Under the pieces are notes generated by a model, which saw nothing but the letters and a program-made list of their open reading frames with translations, did not search any database and had not been told where the DNA came from. Shown piece after piece: positions 26,502 through 35,093 of a stretch of 64,000 bases of DNA. The translations under genes and the position numbers were made by a program. Source of the stretch: Gordonibacter sp. An230 (lineage in GTDB: Bacteria > Actinomycetota > Coriobacteriia > Coriobacteriales > Eggerthellaceae); contig NZ_NFJP01000016.1 in the NCBI RefSeq assembly GCF_002159915.1, forward strand, positions 18,052 to 82,051, given 5' to 3'. The stretch's first letter is position 1. The number at the start of each line of letters is the position of its first letter.

Positions 26502-27911
26502 CTATATCCCCAATGACCCTACGGCAAACGGCACCCAGAACGTGATGAGCGCGATCAATGCGGCGGCGGGGATCGCTCCGGCTTTGAACATGTCGCCGAA
26601 CGTGTAGTACCCCTCTCCGTACGTGAGCATGACCGTTGGGTTGACGGGGAGCAGCACGTTGCCGGCAACCACGATGGCGAGCGATATGGTGGGCGCTGCG
26701 GCAGAGACGCCGAATCCCTCGCAGAGCGTGATGAAAATGGGGATGAAGACGCTAAGAATGGCTGCGCCGATGGGGCAGACGGTGTGGAGCACGTACACGA
26801 GCGTCATGAGTACGGCCATGGAGCCGAAAAATCCGAGAGCGGTGACTCCGCTGTTCATGAAAAGGCTGGCTAAAAACTCAGCTCCGCCAGTGTTTTGAAC
26901 AACGCCGCCGATGGTCATGACGGTGCCGCACATAAGGACGATACCCCAGGGGACGGCATCTTGGAACTCTTTCCATGAAAGCAGGTTCATGCCCGGTGCA
27001 AACATGGCGACGAGTCCGACAAGCGCGACAACGGTTACGTTGAGCGCGGGAATCCAGTTTCCGAGGATCCAGAGCATGACGAGAAGGCCGACGATGGCGA
27101 GCGCTTTCACCTCGTACGGCTCAACGCTCGTAGCCTGTTCCGCTTCATCACGAATGCTCTTCAGGCACGCTTCAGTGATGGGTTCAGGTTTGATGATGGT
27201 GGTAATGGATAGCCAAAGAATAGGCGTCATAATGATGGCTACGGGGAATCCGACAATCATCCAGTCAAAGAAACTGATGGTGCTTCCTGTTATTTGTTGC
27301 ATCACGCCCATGGCCACCACATTAAACGAGCTTCCAGCTGGCGTGGCGACCCCTCCCGTGACCGATGCGACGGGAATGGCGATCATAAGGCACTTTCCAA
27401 GGTTCGACGATCCGGGCTTCGCATCGGCCGCTTTCAGGATGGCAAGCGCGAACCCAAGGAAAAGAACCGTGCAGGGCACGTCGGACATCACTGTGGACAC
27501 GAGAGCGGTTGCCGTCATGAAACCCAAGATCAATTTGCGCGAATCCGTCCCCGTTTTTGCGAGCAGCGCAGACAGGAGGCGCGCTCCCCATTTCGTTTTC
27601 AACATGACAACAGGTAGCGCGAACACTGCTATGATGAAGAACAAGGCGGAGCTGGCGAATCCTGCGAACGCCTGTCCTACGTCCACTACTCCAAGTATGG
27701 GCAGCAGGGCCGCCACGAGCAGCGCGGTTGCGCCGATGGGGAACGCGGATGTTGCCCAAAGCGAGGCCAATGCCGCTGTGAGGCCGAGGGCCACAGCCCC
27801 TTCTCGTGGAAGGGTTTCCGACTCAGGGACGATGAACGATATCGCAACGCAGGCAAGAGCGATTGCGATGCCGACGAGGCGCTTCGGAAGGGTGGGGTTG
27901 GACGTGTCCAT
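26502..27911 (-). CDS. DASS/SLC13 family anion transporter
   Basis: A 469-residue divalent-anion:sodium symporter family protein with about 11-13 membrane helices. SDVPCTVLFLGFA and the C-terminal NVLLPVNPTVMLTYGEGYYTFGD segments resemble the repeated substrate and sodium-site loops of SLC13 carriers of dicarboxylates or sulfate. The first helix begins near residue 12. It lies downstream of an MFS gene on the same strand, separated by a large hairpin. The substrate could be a dicarboxylate linked to module B. Confidence 0.87.
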   Translation of the reverse strand: MDTSNPTLPKRLVGIAIALACVAISFIVPESETLPREGAVALGLTAALASLWATSAFPIGATALLVAALLPILGVVDVGQAFAGFASSALFFIIAVFALPVVMLKTKWGARLLSALLAKTGTDSRKLILGFMTATALVSTVMSDVPCTVLFLGFALAILKAADAKPGSSNLGKCLMIAIPVASVTGGVATPAGSSFNVVAMGVMQQITGSTISFFDWMIVGFPVAIIMTPILWLSITTIIKPEPITEACLKSIRDEAEQATSVEPYEVKALAIVGLLVMLWILGNWIPALNVTVVALVGLVAMFAPGMNLLSWKEFQDAVPWGIVLMCGTVMTIGGVVQNTGGAEFLASLFMNSGVTALGFFGSMAVLMTLVYVLHTVCPIGAAILSVFIPIFITLCEGFGVSAAAPTISLAIVVAGNVLLPVNPTVMLTYGEGYYTFGDMFKAGAIPAAALIALITFWVPFAVGSLGI

Positions 27912-27955
27912 GATGGATCTCCCTTAGAATGCAAGATGCGCTTGCGTGAGCGAGT

Positions 27956-28002
27956 GCCGCAAAGCTGCTGCGTCCGTACGCCGGAGGCGGCAGCTTTGCG
28001 GC
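27956..28002 (-). terminator. Hairpin between the MFS and DASS genes
   Basis: GCCGCAAAGCTGC (27956-27968) pairs with GCAGCTTTGCGGC (27990-28002). It begins eight bases beyond the MFS stop codon on the minus strand. It probably ends or attenuates that transcript. Confidence 0.6.
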
Positions 28003-28010
28003 GTAGGGGA

Positions 28011-29279
28011 CTACTGCATGTTTCGGGCTTTCTCAGGAATGCGGACAAGGAAGGCGCATACGGCGCACACGGCCACGATGGCGGCCGTCACGTAGAACGC
28101 CGTCGTGGCGAATCCTGTTGCGTCGTATAGGGCGCCAGCCATAACCGGTATGATCGAGGAGAGGATGGTCGTGGTCAGCATCGTGGTACTGAGATTCTTC
28201 GGATATGCGGTCAGGCCGAAATAGTTCGCAACAGTGGTGGGCAGATTCGTGGCTATCGCGCCGAATCCGAGCCCCGTGCAGACATAGTAGACGTAAATCA
28301 TGGCGACGTTTGAGGCCATTGCTGCGCACAGGATTCCAACGACGACGAGCACGAGTGCTGCGCCGATGATGCGGATAGGCTCGATAATGTCTGCCAGAAG
28401 ACCGATGGCCAGTTTTCCGATCATGCTGGCGATGCCCATGGCGGCGGCAGCGCCGACGATGGCTCCGTTGTCGAACCCAAGCGAGGTGAAATGGATGACG
28501 CCTTGCGATGTGGCCAAACTGAATGCGCAGAATCCACCCGCTCCTCCTATTGCGATAAGCCAGAAGAACGGCGAACGGATTGCTTGACGGTACTCGATCT
28601 TGTCGGTGTTCTTGTACACCTTGAGAACCCTCTTTGCTTTGCCGTTGGAGGCGTCGGGCGTTGCGCCGTCGGGCGTCTGTCCGATGTCGGAAGGCTTGTT
28701 TTTGACGACGAGCAGGGCCAGGGGGATGGAGATGAGGGCGAACACGGTGATGAGATACCAGCCGCTTTGCCACGCTCCGCCGGATGCGCCAACGATGCTG
28801 TTAACCACGAGGGGGGCGGCGAACGATGCGAGTCCGCCGATGCCCATGGTCACCGCCATGGCCACGCCTCGTTTGGCGACGAACCATTCTCCCACCGTGC
28901 TTTGCACGGAGATCTGTCCGACCATGATGGTGCTGACGCTGAGAATGATGCCGAAAAAGACGAAGTACAGGATATCGCTCTTCACGAGAAACACCATTGC
29001 GAGGGCGGCGATGAGCATGATGATGCCGCCGATGGCCATGGTGAATCGAGCGCCTTTTTTGGCGACCATTTGGCCGACGAGGGGCGACGGCAAGCCTTGC
29101 ATCAAGACGAAGAGCGAGAATCCTGCGCCCAGTGCGGTGCCGGTCATCCCCATCGAGGGATCCTGCAGCATCATGGGGTTGACGATCTGGGCGGTGGACA
29201 AGACGAAGCCCGATGACATGAAGTACATGAGGCCGAGCACGATGACCAACGGCCATCCGAAGAACGACTTCTTTTCCAT
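28011..29279 (-). CDS. MFS transporter (OFA-like), module B
   Basis: A 422-residue 12-helix major facilitator, with the N-terminal block GWPLVIVLGLMYFMSSGFVLSTAQIVNPMML. A central cytoplasmic loop (TPDASNGKAKRVLKVYKNTDKIEYRQ, about residues 205-230) divides two six-helix halves. The start at 29279 follows AAGGAGGAAAC. It has its own copy of the three-copy promoter motif (29462-29504), which links it to the Dms-like operon and the acyl-CoA dehydrogenase operon. It probably carries the module B substrate or product. Confidence 0.85.
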   Translation of the reverse strand: MEKKSFFGWPLVIVLGLMYFMSSGFVLSTAQIVNPMMLQDPSMGMTGTALGAGFSLFVLMQGLPSPLVGQMVAKKGARFTMAIGGIIMLIAALAMVFLVKSDILYFVFFGIILSVSTIMVGQISVQSTVGEWFVAKRGVAMAVTMGIGGLASFAAPLVVNSIVGASGGAWQSGWYLITVFALISIPLALLVVKNKPSDIGQTPDGATPDASNGKAKRVLKVYKNTDKIEYRQAIRSPFFWLIAIGGAGGFCAFSLATSQGVIHFTSLGFDNGAIVGAAAAMGIASMIGKLAIGLLADIIEPIRIIGAALVLVVVGILCAAMASNVAMIYVYYVCTGLGFGAIATNLPTTVANYFGLTAYPKNLSTTMLTTTILSSIIPVMAGALYDATGFATTAFYVTAAIVAVCAVCAFLVRIPEKARNMQ

Positions 29280-29461
29280 GGTTTCCTCCTTGATGTTGAT
29301 GCGCCTCTGCATGTGGCCGCTGAACTTCGGATTCTGCACAAACGCGTTTGGATCACTGGTTTAGCGGGAGAGCCGAGCGCGTACGAGCAAACGAAGGGCG
29401 CGGTCATGGTTGGCCGATTGGAATTCCACCTCCTTTTTCGAATCGGCCTCGTCTTCTTTGA

Positions 29462-29504
29462 AGTATAGGAACCTGCATCGGTATGGAACAAATACGGATG
29501 TCGC
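29462..29504 (-). promoter_or_regulatory. Shared module B promoter motif, copy 1
   Basis: Read on the minus strand: GCGACAT, GTATTTGTTCCATACC, 12 bases, then TATACT as the -10 box (29467-29462). It is about 180 bases upstream of the MFS start. No good -35 box is present; the motif lies there, as expected for an activator-dependent promoter. Confidence 0.7.
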
Positions 29505-29540
29505 AGGTTGCCCGCCTTCAAACGGTTGGTCGTCCTTGCT

Positions 29541-29588
29541 AATTTCGAAGCCCATCTATGCACGTTGTGCATGGTGGGCTTCGAAATT
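29541..29588. terminator. Long hairpin after the Dms-like operon
   Basis: AATTTCGAAGCCCA (29541-29554) pairs with TGGGCTTCGAAATT (29575-29588), and inside it ATGCAC pairs with GTGCAT. It lies 75 bases past the dmsC-like stop codon on the minus strand. The remainder of 29280-29662 holds copy 1 of the shared promoter motif and no gene. Confidence 0.65.
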
Positions 29589-29662
29589 CCAGGTTCGGAG
29601 GCAACCTGCCGTCGTTCGAGCGAGGGATAGCCTCCGGAGGAGAAGCGAAAGGGGGCTCGCTC

Positions 29663-30505
29663 TCATATGTCGAGGTTGAGGTCGACGGGGTACATGGGAA
29701 GCATCTTCGCTTTCAGAGCCCCCTTGAAGAAGAGCACCGTCCAAGAGGCGATTCCCAAAGCCGAGGCCGCCAGCGCGAACGCCGCCCCCTCGAACGAGGA
29801 GAGGAGCAAGGCCAGGGAGATGCCTGCTCCCGTGCCGACGATCCCGCTCGCGATCCAGGCGATGTACGGGGTGCGGTATGGGCGTTCGGCGGCATGCACG
29901 TTCACGCCGTAGCCGACAGAGCGCATGCGGCGCGTGTAGGCTATCTGCGTGAGTGCGCACAGGACGAAGCACGTGATCGTCGTGGCGGCAAGCGTGTCGG
30001 GGATGGCGATGCCAAGGCCGAGGCAGGCTGCCATGGTGGCGACGCTTCCCGCTTCCGCCGCCGTGAGCAAAAAGAGAACGATGATGAACTTCGTGTTCCA
30101 GGCGGGGCGCGAGCGCATTTGGTAGGCGAGCCCGGTGCACACGAGGAACGCGAGCGCAAGCGCGCCGGCTGCAGCCTCAAGCGCGAAAGACGCTGCGCCG
30201 ATATCGAAGAGGAAGCCGTTCAGCCCGCATGCCAGAAGCGCGATGCCCAGAAACGGCGTGATCAAGGCCTCTTGCGTGAGATGCGATCCGAGGTTCGAAA
30301 ACGCGTTGAAGAACCGTGAGGGCGATTGCAGGTGGAAGACCGAGGCGACGCCCCCTATCCCTAAGAAAACGATGGCGGCGAGAGAGACGACGTTCATAGG
30401 CAGGGCCGTCCCGCTCGTCCAGTTGATCAGGAGCGCGCATAGGTACATGCCCAGCCCTACGCGCTGGCAAGTCGTCGATATTACGAGCGGCCAATGGATC
30501 TGCAT
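29663..30505 (-). CDS. DmsC-like membrane anchor subunit, module B
   Basis: A 280-residue protein with about eight membrane helices, related to DmsC, the quinol-binding anchor of DMSO-reductase-type complexes. The block FHLQSPSRFFNAFSNLGSHLTQEAL matches the conserved HLGSPxRxxN...SxLxxE region of DmsC. It overlaps the upstream Fe-S subunit gene by 25 bases, so translation is coupled. It should connect the catalytic subunit to the menaquinone pool. Confidence 0.82.
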   Translation of the reverse strand: MQIHWPLVISTTCQRVGLGMYLCALLINWTSGTALPMNVVSLAAIVFLGIGGVASVFHLQSPSRFFNAFSNLGSHLTQEALITPFLGIALLACGLNGFLFDIGAASFALEAAAGALALAFLVCTGLAYQMRSRPAWNTKFIIVLFLLTAAEAGSVATMAACLGLGIAIPDTLAATTITCFVLCALTQIAYTRRMRSVGYGVNVHAAERPYRTPYIAWIASGIVGTGAGISLALLLSSFEGAAFALAASALGIASWTVLFFKGALKAKMLPMYPVDLNLDI

Positions 30506-31107
30506 AGCGTTTCAGCTCCTTTTCTCGGGATGAGGTACACAACGGACGGGTTGTTTCCGAATTCGGGATGGATGCGGTACTGGCGGTCTTCGTTTGCGGC
30601 GAGCACCTTGGAGATCTCGCTTGCGGGGTCGTTCATATCGCCCGCCACGCGGCAACCCGTGGTGCATGTGTAGGCGCAGGGAGGCTGTTCGCCCCGCCGA
30701 AGCTTGTGAATGCACAGCGTGCATTTCTCAACCGTCTTGGTGTTCGGGTTGAGGGTCCGGGCTTCGTACGGGCATGCCCATATGCAGTACTGGCAACCGA
30801 AACAGCGATTCGCCGATACGAGCACCACGCCGTCTTCCGTGCGGTAGGTCGCCTTCGTCGGGCACACTTCGATGCAGCTGGGATGCTCGCATTGCATGCA
30901 CATGGTGGGGAAATAGAACATTTCCAAGTTGTCGGGAAACTCGCCGATGGGCCCCATGCGGTACACGCGGCTGCGGAACACGCCGAGATCCACGTCGTTT
31001 TCCATTTTGCATGCGACTGCGCATGCTTGGCATCCAGAGCATTTATCCAGGTCAATGACCATTCCATAGCGTTTTTCCGAGGGTTTTTCGTCGCTTGCCA
31101 TGCTCAT
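30481..31107 (-). CDS. DmsB-like 4Fe-4S electron-transfer subunit, module B
   Basis: 208 residues with four ferredoxin-type Cys clusters: CSGCQACAVAC, CMQCEHPSCIEVC, CFGCQYCIWAC and CTLCIHKLRRGEQPPCAYTC. This is the arrangement of DmsB/NrfC/PsrB subunits, which wire the molybdoenzyme to the membrane anchor. The ATG overlaps the catalytic subunit stop codon (ATGA). The second gene of an A-B-C operon. Confidence 0.92.
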   Translation of the reverse strand: MSMASDEKPSEKRYGMVIDLDKCSGCQACAVACKMENDVDLGVFRSRVYRMGPIGEFPDNLEMFYFPTMCMQCEHPSCIEVCPTKATYRTEDGVVLVSANRCFGCQYCIWACPYEARTLNPNTKTVEKCTLCIHKLRRGEQPPCAYTCTTGCRVAGDMNDPASEISKVLAANEDRQYRIHPEFGNNPSVVYLIPRKGAETLCRSIGRS

Positions 31108-33437
31108 TCGCCTTCTTTCTTCACAATGCGGCAGAGGGTGCTGCGCAGACCGGGCGTGAGAAACTCTTCGTTGTAGGCGCGATCACTGGTCAGCATGTTG
31201 GCGTTCGCGCATCCGTCGGGGTATCCAGGGAGCCCCAAGGCAGGGCAGGATTGCCACCATCCGTGTGGAATGAAGCACACGCGCGGGTCGACCCCGTCGC
31301 TCGGCCGAGCCTTCATGGTGATGCGACCGGTCGGAGATTCGATCCACACCCACTCGTCGCGCTCGATCCCCAGCTTCTTGGCCAAAGACGTATGGAAGAT
31401 CACTTGGGGCTCGGGGACGATCTCGCGCAGGTGCGGGATCCCCCGATACGCCGAGTGATAATAGATGGGGTAGCGACGCCCCGTCACGCCGGTGAGCGGA
31501 TACTCTTTGGCTATATCGGGCGTCGAGTAGACGCTTTCCTTCGGCTCGCTGGCCGTTGGAAGGGGGTCGCGATGCTTGAAGAAGCTCACGGGCGTGTACA
31601 GCTCGACGCGTCCCGATTGAGTGAGAAAGCCGTTTTCCTCGAAGTTCCGCGATGCCGGACGCGGCAACTGGTGTATCCACTTGTCCTTGAGCTCTGCCCA
31701 CGTGACGCCCGCGTGGGTTTGAGCGAGCTGCCAATCGAACAGTTCCTCGTCGGTCTCCCATGGCCACCATTCGGGATTGAGGCGGTGTCCCAGCGTGCGC
31801 CAAAACCACACGTCGCTTTTGCGTTCGTACAAAGGCTCCACTGCTTTCTGCTGGCCGAACACCCACTCGCAGCACACTTCGTCGGCGATGTAATCTCGTT
31901 CGGTCCAGTGAGCGGAGGGCAGCACGAGGTCGGCAAGCTCGCAGGTGGGCGACAGGTAGTAGTCCATGACCACGAGCAGATCGAGGTGCATGAGCGACTC
32001 TTTGACAAGCGCGGTGTTCTCGGACCAGGACAAAGGGTTGCCCTGCACCGAGATGTATCCTTTCACGGGGTAGGGCTTGCCCGTCCTCATGGCTTCGAAC
32101 ACGACGCTGGGGTTCGAGGTTCCGATGAGGTCGCCCGAGGCGCGTTCGTCGACGAGGACGAGTTCCTTCTGGGTCTTCGGATCGCGTCCGCCGAGGGGCA
32201 TCATGTGGTTCCAAAACGGCATGCTGAGGTTTCCGCCGACCCGCTCCAAATTGCCAGTGATGGCGATGATGATGTTGATGAGCTGCAGCGTGTCTCGGCA
32301 ATTCGTCTGCTCTTCCACGCCTTGGAACACGTTTATGGTGGCCGACGGCGCGCTTGCGTACGTGCGAGCCGATTCGCGGATTCGCTCAGGGCTCACCCAG
32401 CAGCGCTCCGATGCCGCTTCGGGAGTCCATGCGTCGGCGCGCTCTTTCAGCTCGAGCCACACCGTCTTCACCTTCACGCTGCTTCCGTCTGCCAAGGTGA
32501 GCGTGCCCCGATACTCAAGGTCTTCGTCTGCGCCCCGTTCGTTGAGGGGGGCGAAGCCGTTTGTCTTTCGATCCCAGACGAGCATGGTCCGCTTGTTTCC
32601 GCCGGGCGTCACGTGGGCCTCGGTCAGGGGAGCGTTCGACCCTTCGATGATGAGCATGGGGGCGTTGGTGTGGTGGGCGACGAAATCACGGTCGTAAAGG
32701 CGCTCGTTTATGATGACGTTGATCCATGCGTAGGCCAGGTACGTATCCGACCCTGGTCGAACGCCGACGAAGTGGTCGGCCTTTGCGGCGAGCGGATGTT
32801 CGAACAGCGGATCGATGACGATGAGCTTGGCGCCGCGATCGCGGCTGCGGCCGATCTGCCCGGAGGTGTACGTGGCTTCCGTCCACATGGAATTGCATCC
32901 CCAGAACACAATGCAATCGGCATGGTCGAAATCGCAGCCGTCATAGATGGGCAGCATCCCGAACTGTATCATCGATTGCACCATCATGGGGCCGAGGCAG
33001 ATGTTGCCCGGCGCCAAGCTGTGATGAACGCGCCCGCCGGAGTTCCCCGCTCTTTTCGTCCACTGGTTGGTTCCGCGTCCCGTTCCCTGCCCGTAGGCGA
33101 TGGTTTCGGCCCCATATGTTTCCGTGAGCGTCTGGATGCGCTCGACGAGCCAGTCGAGCGCCTCGTCCCATGAGATTTCCTCCCATTGTCCGCAGCCGCG
33201 CTCGCCGATGCGTCTCAGCGGCACACGCAAGCGCTCGGGATCGTAAAGGATTTTAGGAGCTGACAATCCCTTGGCGCACATGCGCCCTTCGTTTCGCGGG
33301 TCGTCGGGATTGCCCTTTACGCCGACGAGGGTTCCGTTCTTGTCCACTTCGCAGAGAACCCCGCATTTCGCATGGCATTCGAAGCAGTTGGTTTTGACGA
33401 TCTTCCCTCCATCGGGAAGGGGAATGATCGATGGCAT
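31104..33437 (-). CDS. Molybdopterin oxidoreductase catalytic subunit, without Tat signal (module B)
   Basis: 777 residues of the DMSO-reductase superfamily. Near the N-terminus CFECHAKC (Cys18, 21, 25) plus GRMCAKG (Cys54) bind 4Fe-4S. Cys147 in APGNICLGP is at the usual position of the metal-ligating residue, so a Cys ligand is likely. The molybdopterin-binding domains follow. No twin-arginine leader is present, so it should work on the cytoplasmic side although it is coupled to a DmsC-type anchor. The start at 33437 follows AGGAGGAGGG. Its reaction is unknown; reductive removal of a hydroxyl or similar chemistry is possible. Confidence 0.9.
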   Translation of the reverse strand: MPSIIPLPDGGKIVKTNCFECHAKCGVLCEVDKNGTLVGVKGNPDDPRNEGRMCAKGLSAPKILYDPERLRVPLRRIGERGCGQWEEISWDEALDWLVERIQTLTETYGAETIAYGQGTGRGTNQWTKRAGNSGGRVHHSLAPGNICLGPMMVQSMIQFGMLPIYDGCDFDHADCIVFWGCNSMWTEATYTSGQIGRSRDRGAKLIVIDPLFEHPLAAKADHFVGVRPGSDTYLAYAWINVIINERLYDRDFVAHHTNAPMLIIEGSNAPLTEAHVTPGGNKRTMLVWDRKTNGFAPLNERGADEDLEYRGTLTLADGSSVKVKTVWLELKERADAWTPEAASERCWVSPERIRESARTYASAPSATINVFQGVEEQTNCRDTLQLINIIIAITGNLERVGGNLSMPFWNHMMPLGGRDPKTQKELVLVDERASGDLIGTSNPSVVFEAMRTGKPYPVKGYISVQGNPLSWSENTALVKESLMHLDLLVVMDYYLSPTCELADLVLPSAHWTERDYIADEVCCEWVFGQQKAVEPLYERKSDVWFWRTLGHRLNPEWWPWETDEELFDWQLAQTHAGVTWAELKDKWIHQLPRPASRNFEENGFLTQSGRVELYTPVSFFKHRDPLPTASEPKESVYSTPDIAKEYPLTGVTGRRYPIYYHSAYRGIPHLREIVPEPQVIFHTSLAKKLGIERDEWVWIESPTGRITMKARPSDGVDPRVCFIPHGWWQSCPALGLPGYPDGCANANMLTSDRAYNEEFLTPGLRSTLCRIVKKEGE

Positions 33438-33552
33438 GCGCCCTCCTCCTTCGCCTATCGACGTGCGCGACGGCATGATGCCAAAGAGCGCACTCCTTTG
33501 ATTGCGAACGGCGTGCGTTTCGGTTCACGTTGCGCGCGCTGTTCGCGGCGAC

Positions 33553-33595
33553 AGTATAAGGAGCCGGGCCGGTATGGGGTAAATGCTTATGTTGC
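33553..33595 (-). promoter_or_regulatory. Shared module B promoter motif, copy 2
   Basis: Minus strand: GCAACAT, GCATTTACCCCATACC, 12 bases, TATACT (33558-33553). It is about 115 bases before the catalytic-subunit start. Confidence 0.75.
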
Positions 33596-33600
33596 GAGCC

Positions 33601-33630
33601 GCATTGCCGTTTGCGTGCAAGTGGCAATGC
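33601..33630. terminator. Hairpin downstream of the LysR gene
   Basis: GCATTGCC (33601-33608) pairs with GGCAATGC (33623-33630), and inside it TTGC pairs with GCAA. It lies 40 bases beyond the LysR stop and just upstream of promoter copy 2. It could end the LysR transcript before the Dms-like operon. Confidence 0.55.
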
Positions 33631-33669
33631 GAGAAGCGCATAATGCCTGATAAGCGATATAAGGGGAGG

Positions 33670-34632
33670 TTACTGCATTTCGTTGCGCATGCGATCTGCG
33701 TGCTGCCTGAGATGTTCGGCGAAAAACCTCAGTTCCGGTTTGTCGGGGCAGCTGCTCATGAGCGCGTATGAGTTGACCCAACAATCGTCTTTGAGCGTGC
33801 GAATCCTGACGTGTTCTTTCAGAAGACTTGAGATCAAGGGGTTGTACTTGCGGTCGACTTTGGTGAGCAGATGTATTCCGTCAGCGGGGTGGCTTCCGTA
33901 AAACTCCAGCTGGCTGTCTGTGGGCACCAGGGTTATATTGGGGTAGAACCCTCTTTCGGTGCAGATGTTGACGAAGTCTTCTCGAAAACGCTCGCTGTGC
34001 CGGTTCGCCTGCAGGATGAATCGCGATTGCGCCAGGTCGGTCAGTTGAAGGTCCGGGCGCGATGCGAGAGGGGATTCTTTAGCGATGCCCACCACGAGCT
34101 CTCCGTGGAATTCGGGAATCCAGATGGTTTGCAACTTGTCCGATACGTTCGGTTCCAGCGGCTCCTGGCTGCTCGAGATAGTGGTCTCTATGGATATGTC
34201 GATTTTCCCCATTTCGACCATCTGCCGTGCGTTCATGCCGCTGCTGTCCATATTGATAAATTCGACGCGAAGGCCGGGAAATTGCTGCTTTGCAAGCGCC
34301 GCGGTCTCGTTGATGCCAACGTACAGCGCGTTGGTGGGAAACAGGTCGATGATGAGAATGCGGCTCTCTGAGCGGGCAGGAAGTTTATTCAGCTCGGCAA
34401 GCATGTTTTCCTGGTCGCGTATGATTTTTCCCGCGTATTTGAGCACCACCTCTCCCGCTGCGGTGAGGCTGAGGGGTCGCGTTTCGTAAAACAGCTGGCA
34501 TCCGAGTTCCCGCGCAAAAGCGGTCATGTGACGACTGAGCGAGGGCTGCGACATGTTGAGGTCGCGAGCTGCCGACACGAAGCTGCGGTGAGTTGCAAGT
34601 GCAGTGAACTCCCGGTAGATATCGATATCCAT
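33670..34632 (-). CDS. LysR family transcriptional regulator
   Basis: A 320-residue LysR regulator. The N-terminal helix-turn-helix is seen in FTALATHRSFVSAARDLNMSQPSLSRHMTAFARELG. The rest is the inducer-binding domain. The ATG at 34632 is preferred over the TTG one codon earlier, with AGGTG upstream. It sits between the Dms-like operon and the divergent acyl-CoA dehydrogenase operon, both carrying the same promoter motif with an imperfect T-N11-A dyad, the known LysR-family operator form. It is therefore the likely regulator of module B. The inducer could be a module B acid or CoA ester. Confidence 0.92.
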   Translation of the reverse strand: MDIDIYREFTALATHRSFVSAARDLNMSQPSLSRHMTAFARELGCQLFYETRPLSLTAAGEVVLKYAGKIIRDQENMLAELNKLPARSESRILIIDLFPTNALYVGINETAALAKQQFPGLRVEFINMDSSGMNARQMVEMGKIDISIETTISSSQEPLEPNVSDKLQTIWIPEFHGELVVGIAKESPLASRPDLQLTDLAQSRFILQANRHSERFREDFVNICTERGFYPNITLVPTDSQLEFYGSHPADGIHLLTKVDRKYNPLISSLLKEHVRIRTLKDDCWVNSYALMSSCPDKPELRFFAEHLRQHADRMRNEMQ

Positions 34633-34971
34633 CAAGCATCACCTCGCCTTTCGTGCGCTTGTTTGGGGCGTCGGCCTCATCGCTTGTCGCTTTGTGTTGG
34701 CGCGCATGATATTGTACAACGGCCCCTGGGTAGCGGGCTCGGGATCGCTTCGGACGTGTGGGCGGTTGCAGAGGCCGATCAAACCCCGATTTCTTATAGC
34801 TATTCTAAAACCGCAGATCATACGGCTTGTTTTTCAGACATGCAAAAAGCTTTTTCCGGCGCGAGTCCGTTGGTTGCAGCGAGCACCGGCGCTATCTCGC
34901 TTTATGCGAGTTTTGAATATCGTGCCCTCGAACATTGCATAGGGAAACGTTGGGGGTGTGTTGAGGCGACT

Positions 34972-35014
34972 GCAACATACGTATTTATTCCATACCTGCA
35001 CGGCTCTTTATACT
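34972..35014 (+). promoter_or_regulatory. Shared module B promoter motif, copy 3
   Basis: GCAACAT, GTATTTATTCCATACC, 12 bases, then TATACT at 35009-35014. It is 79 bases before the acyl-CoA dehydrogenase start. The rest of the 461-base divergent gap 34633-35093 holds no gene; 34790-34850 is AT-rich and may contain the LysR promoter. Confidence 0.78.
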
Positions 35015-35093
35015 GTCCGCCCAGAAGGTGGAGCGCCAACGTTGAGAGACGTGGGGGCGTTCGCCACTCTGCGACGAGAAAGGGAGTGCTGCG

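Noticed and set aside
34697..34717. A fifth sigma-54-like promoter upstream of the module B dehydrogenase
   Set aside because: TGGCGC is not followed by TTGC at the right distance, and it lies about 380 bases from the gene. The shared TATACT module is a better promoter.
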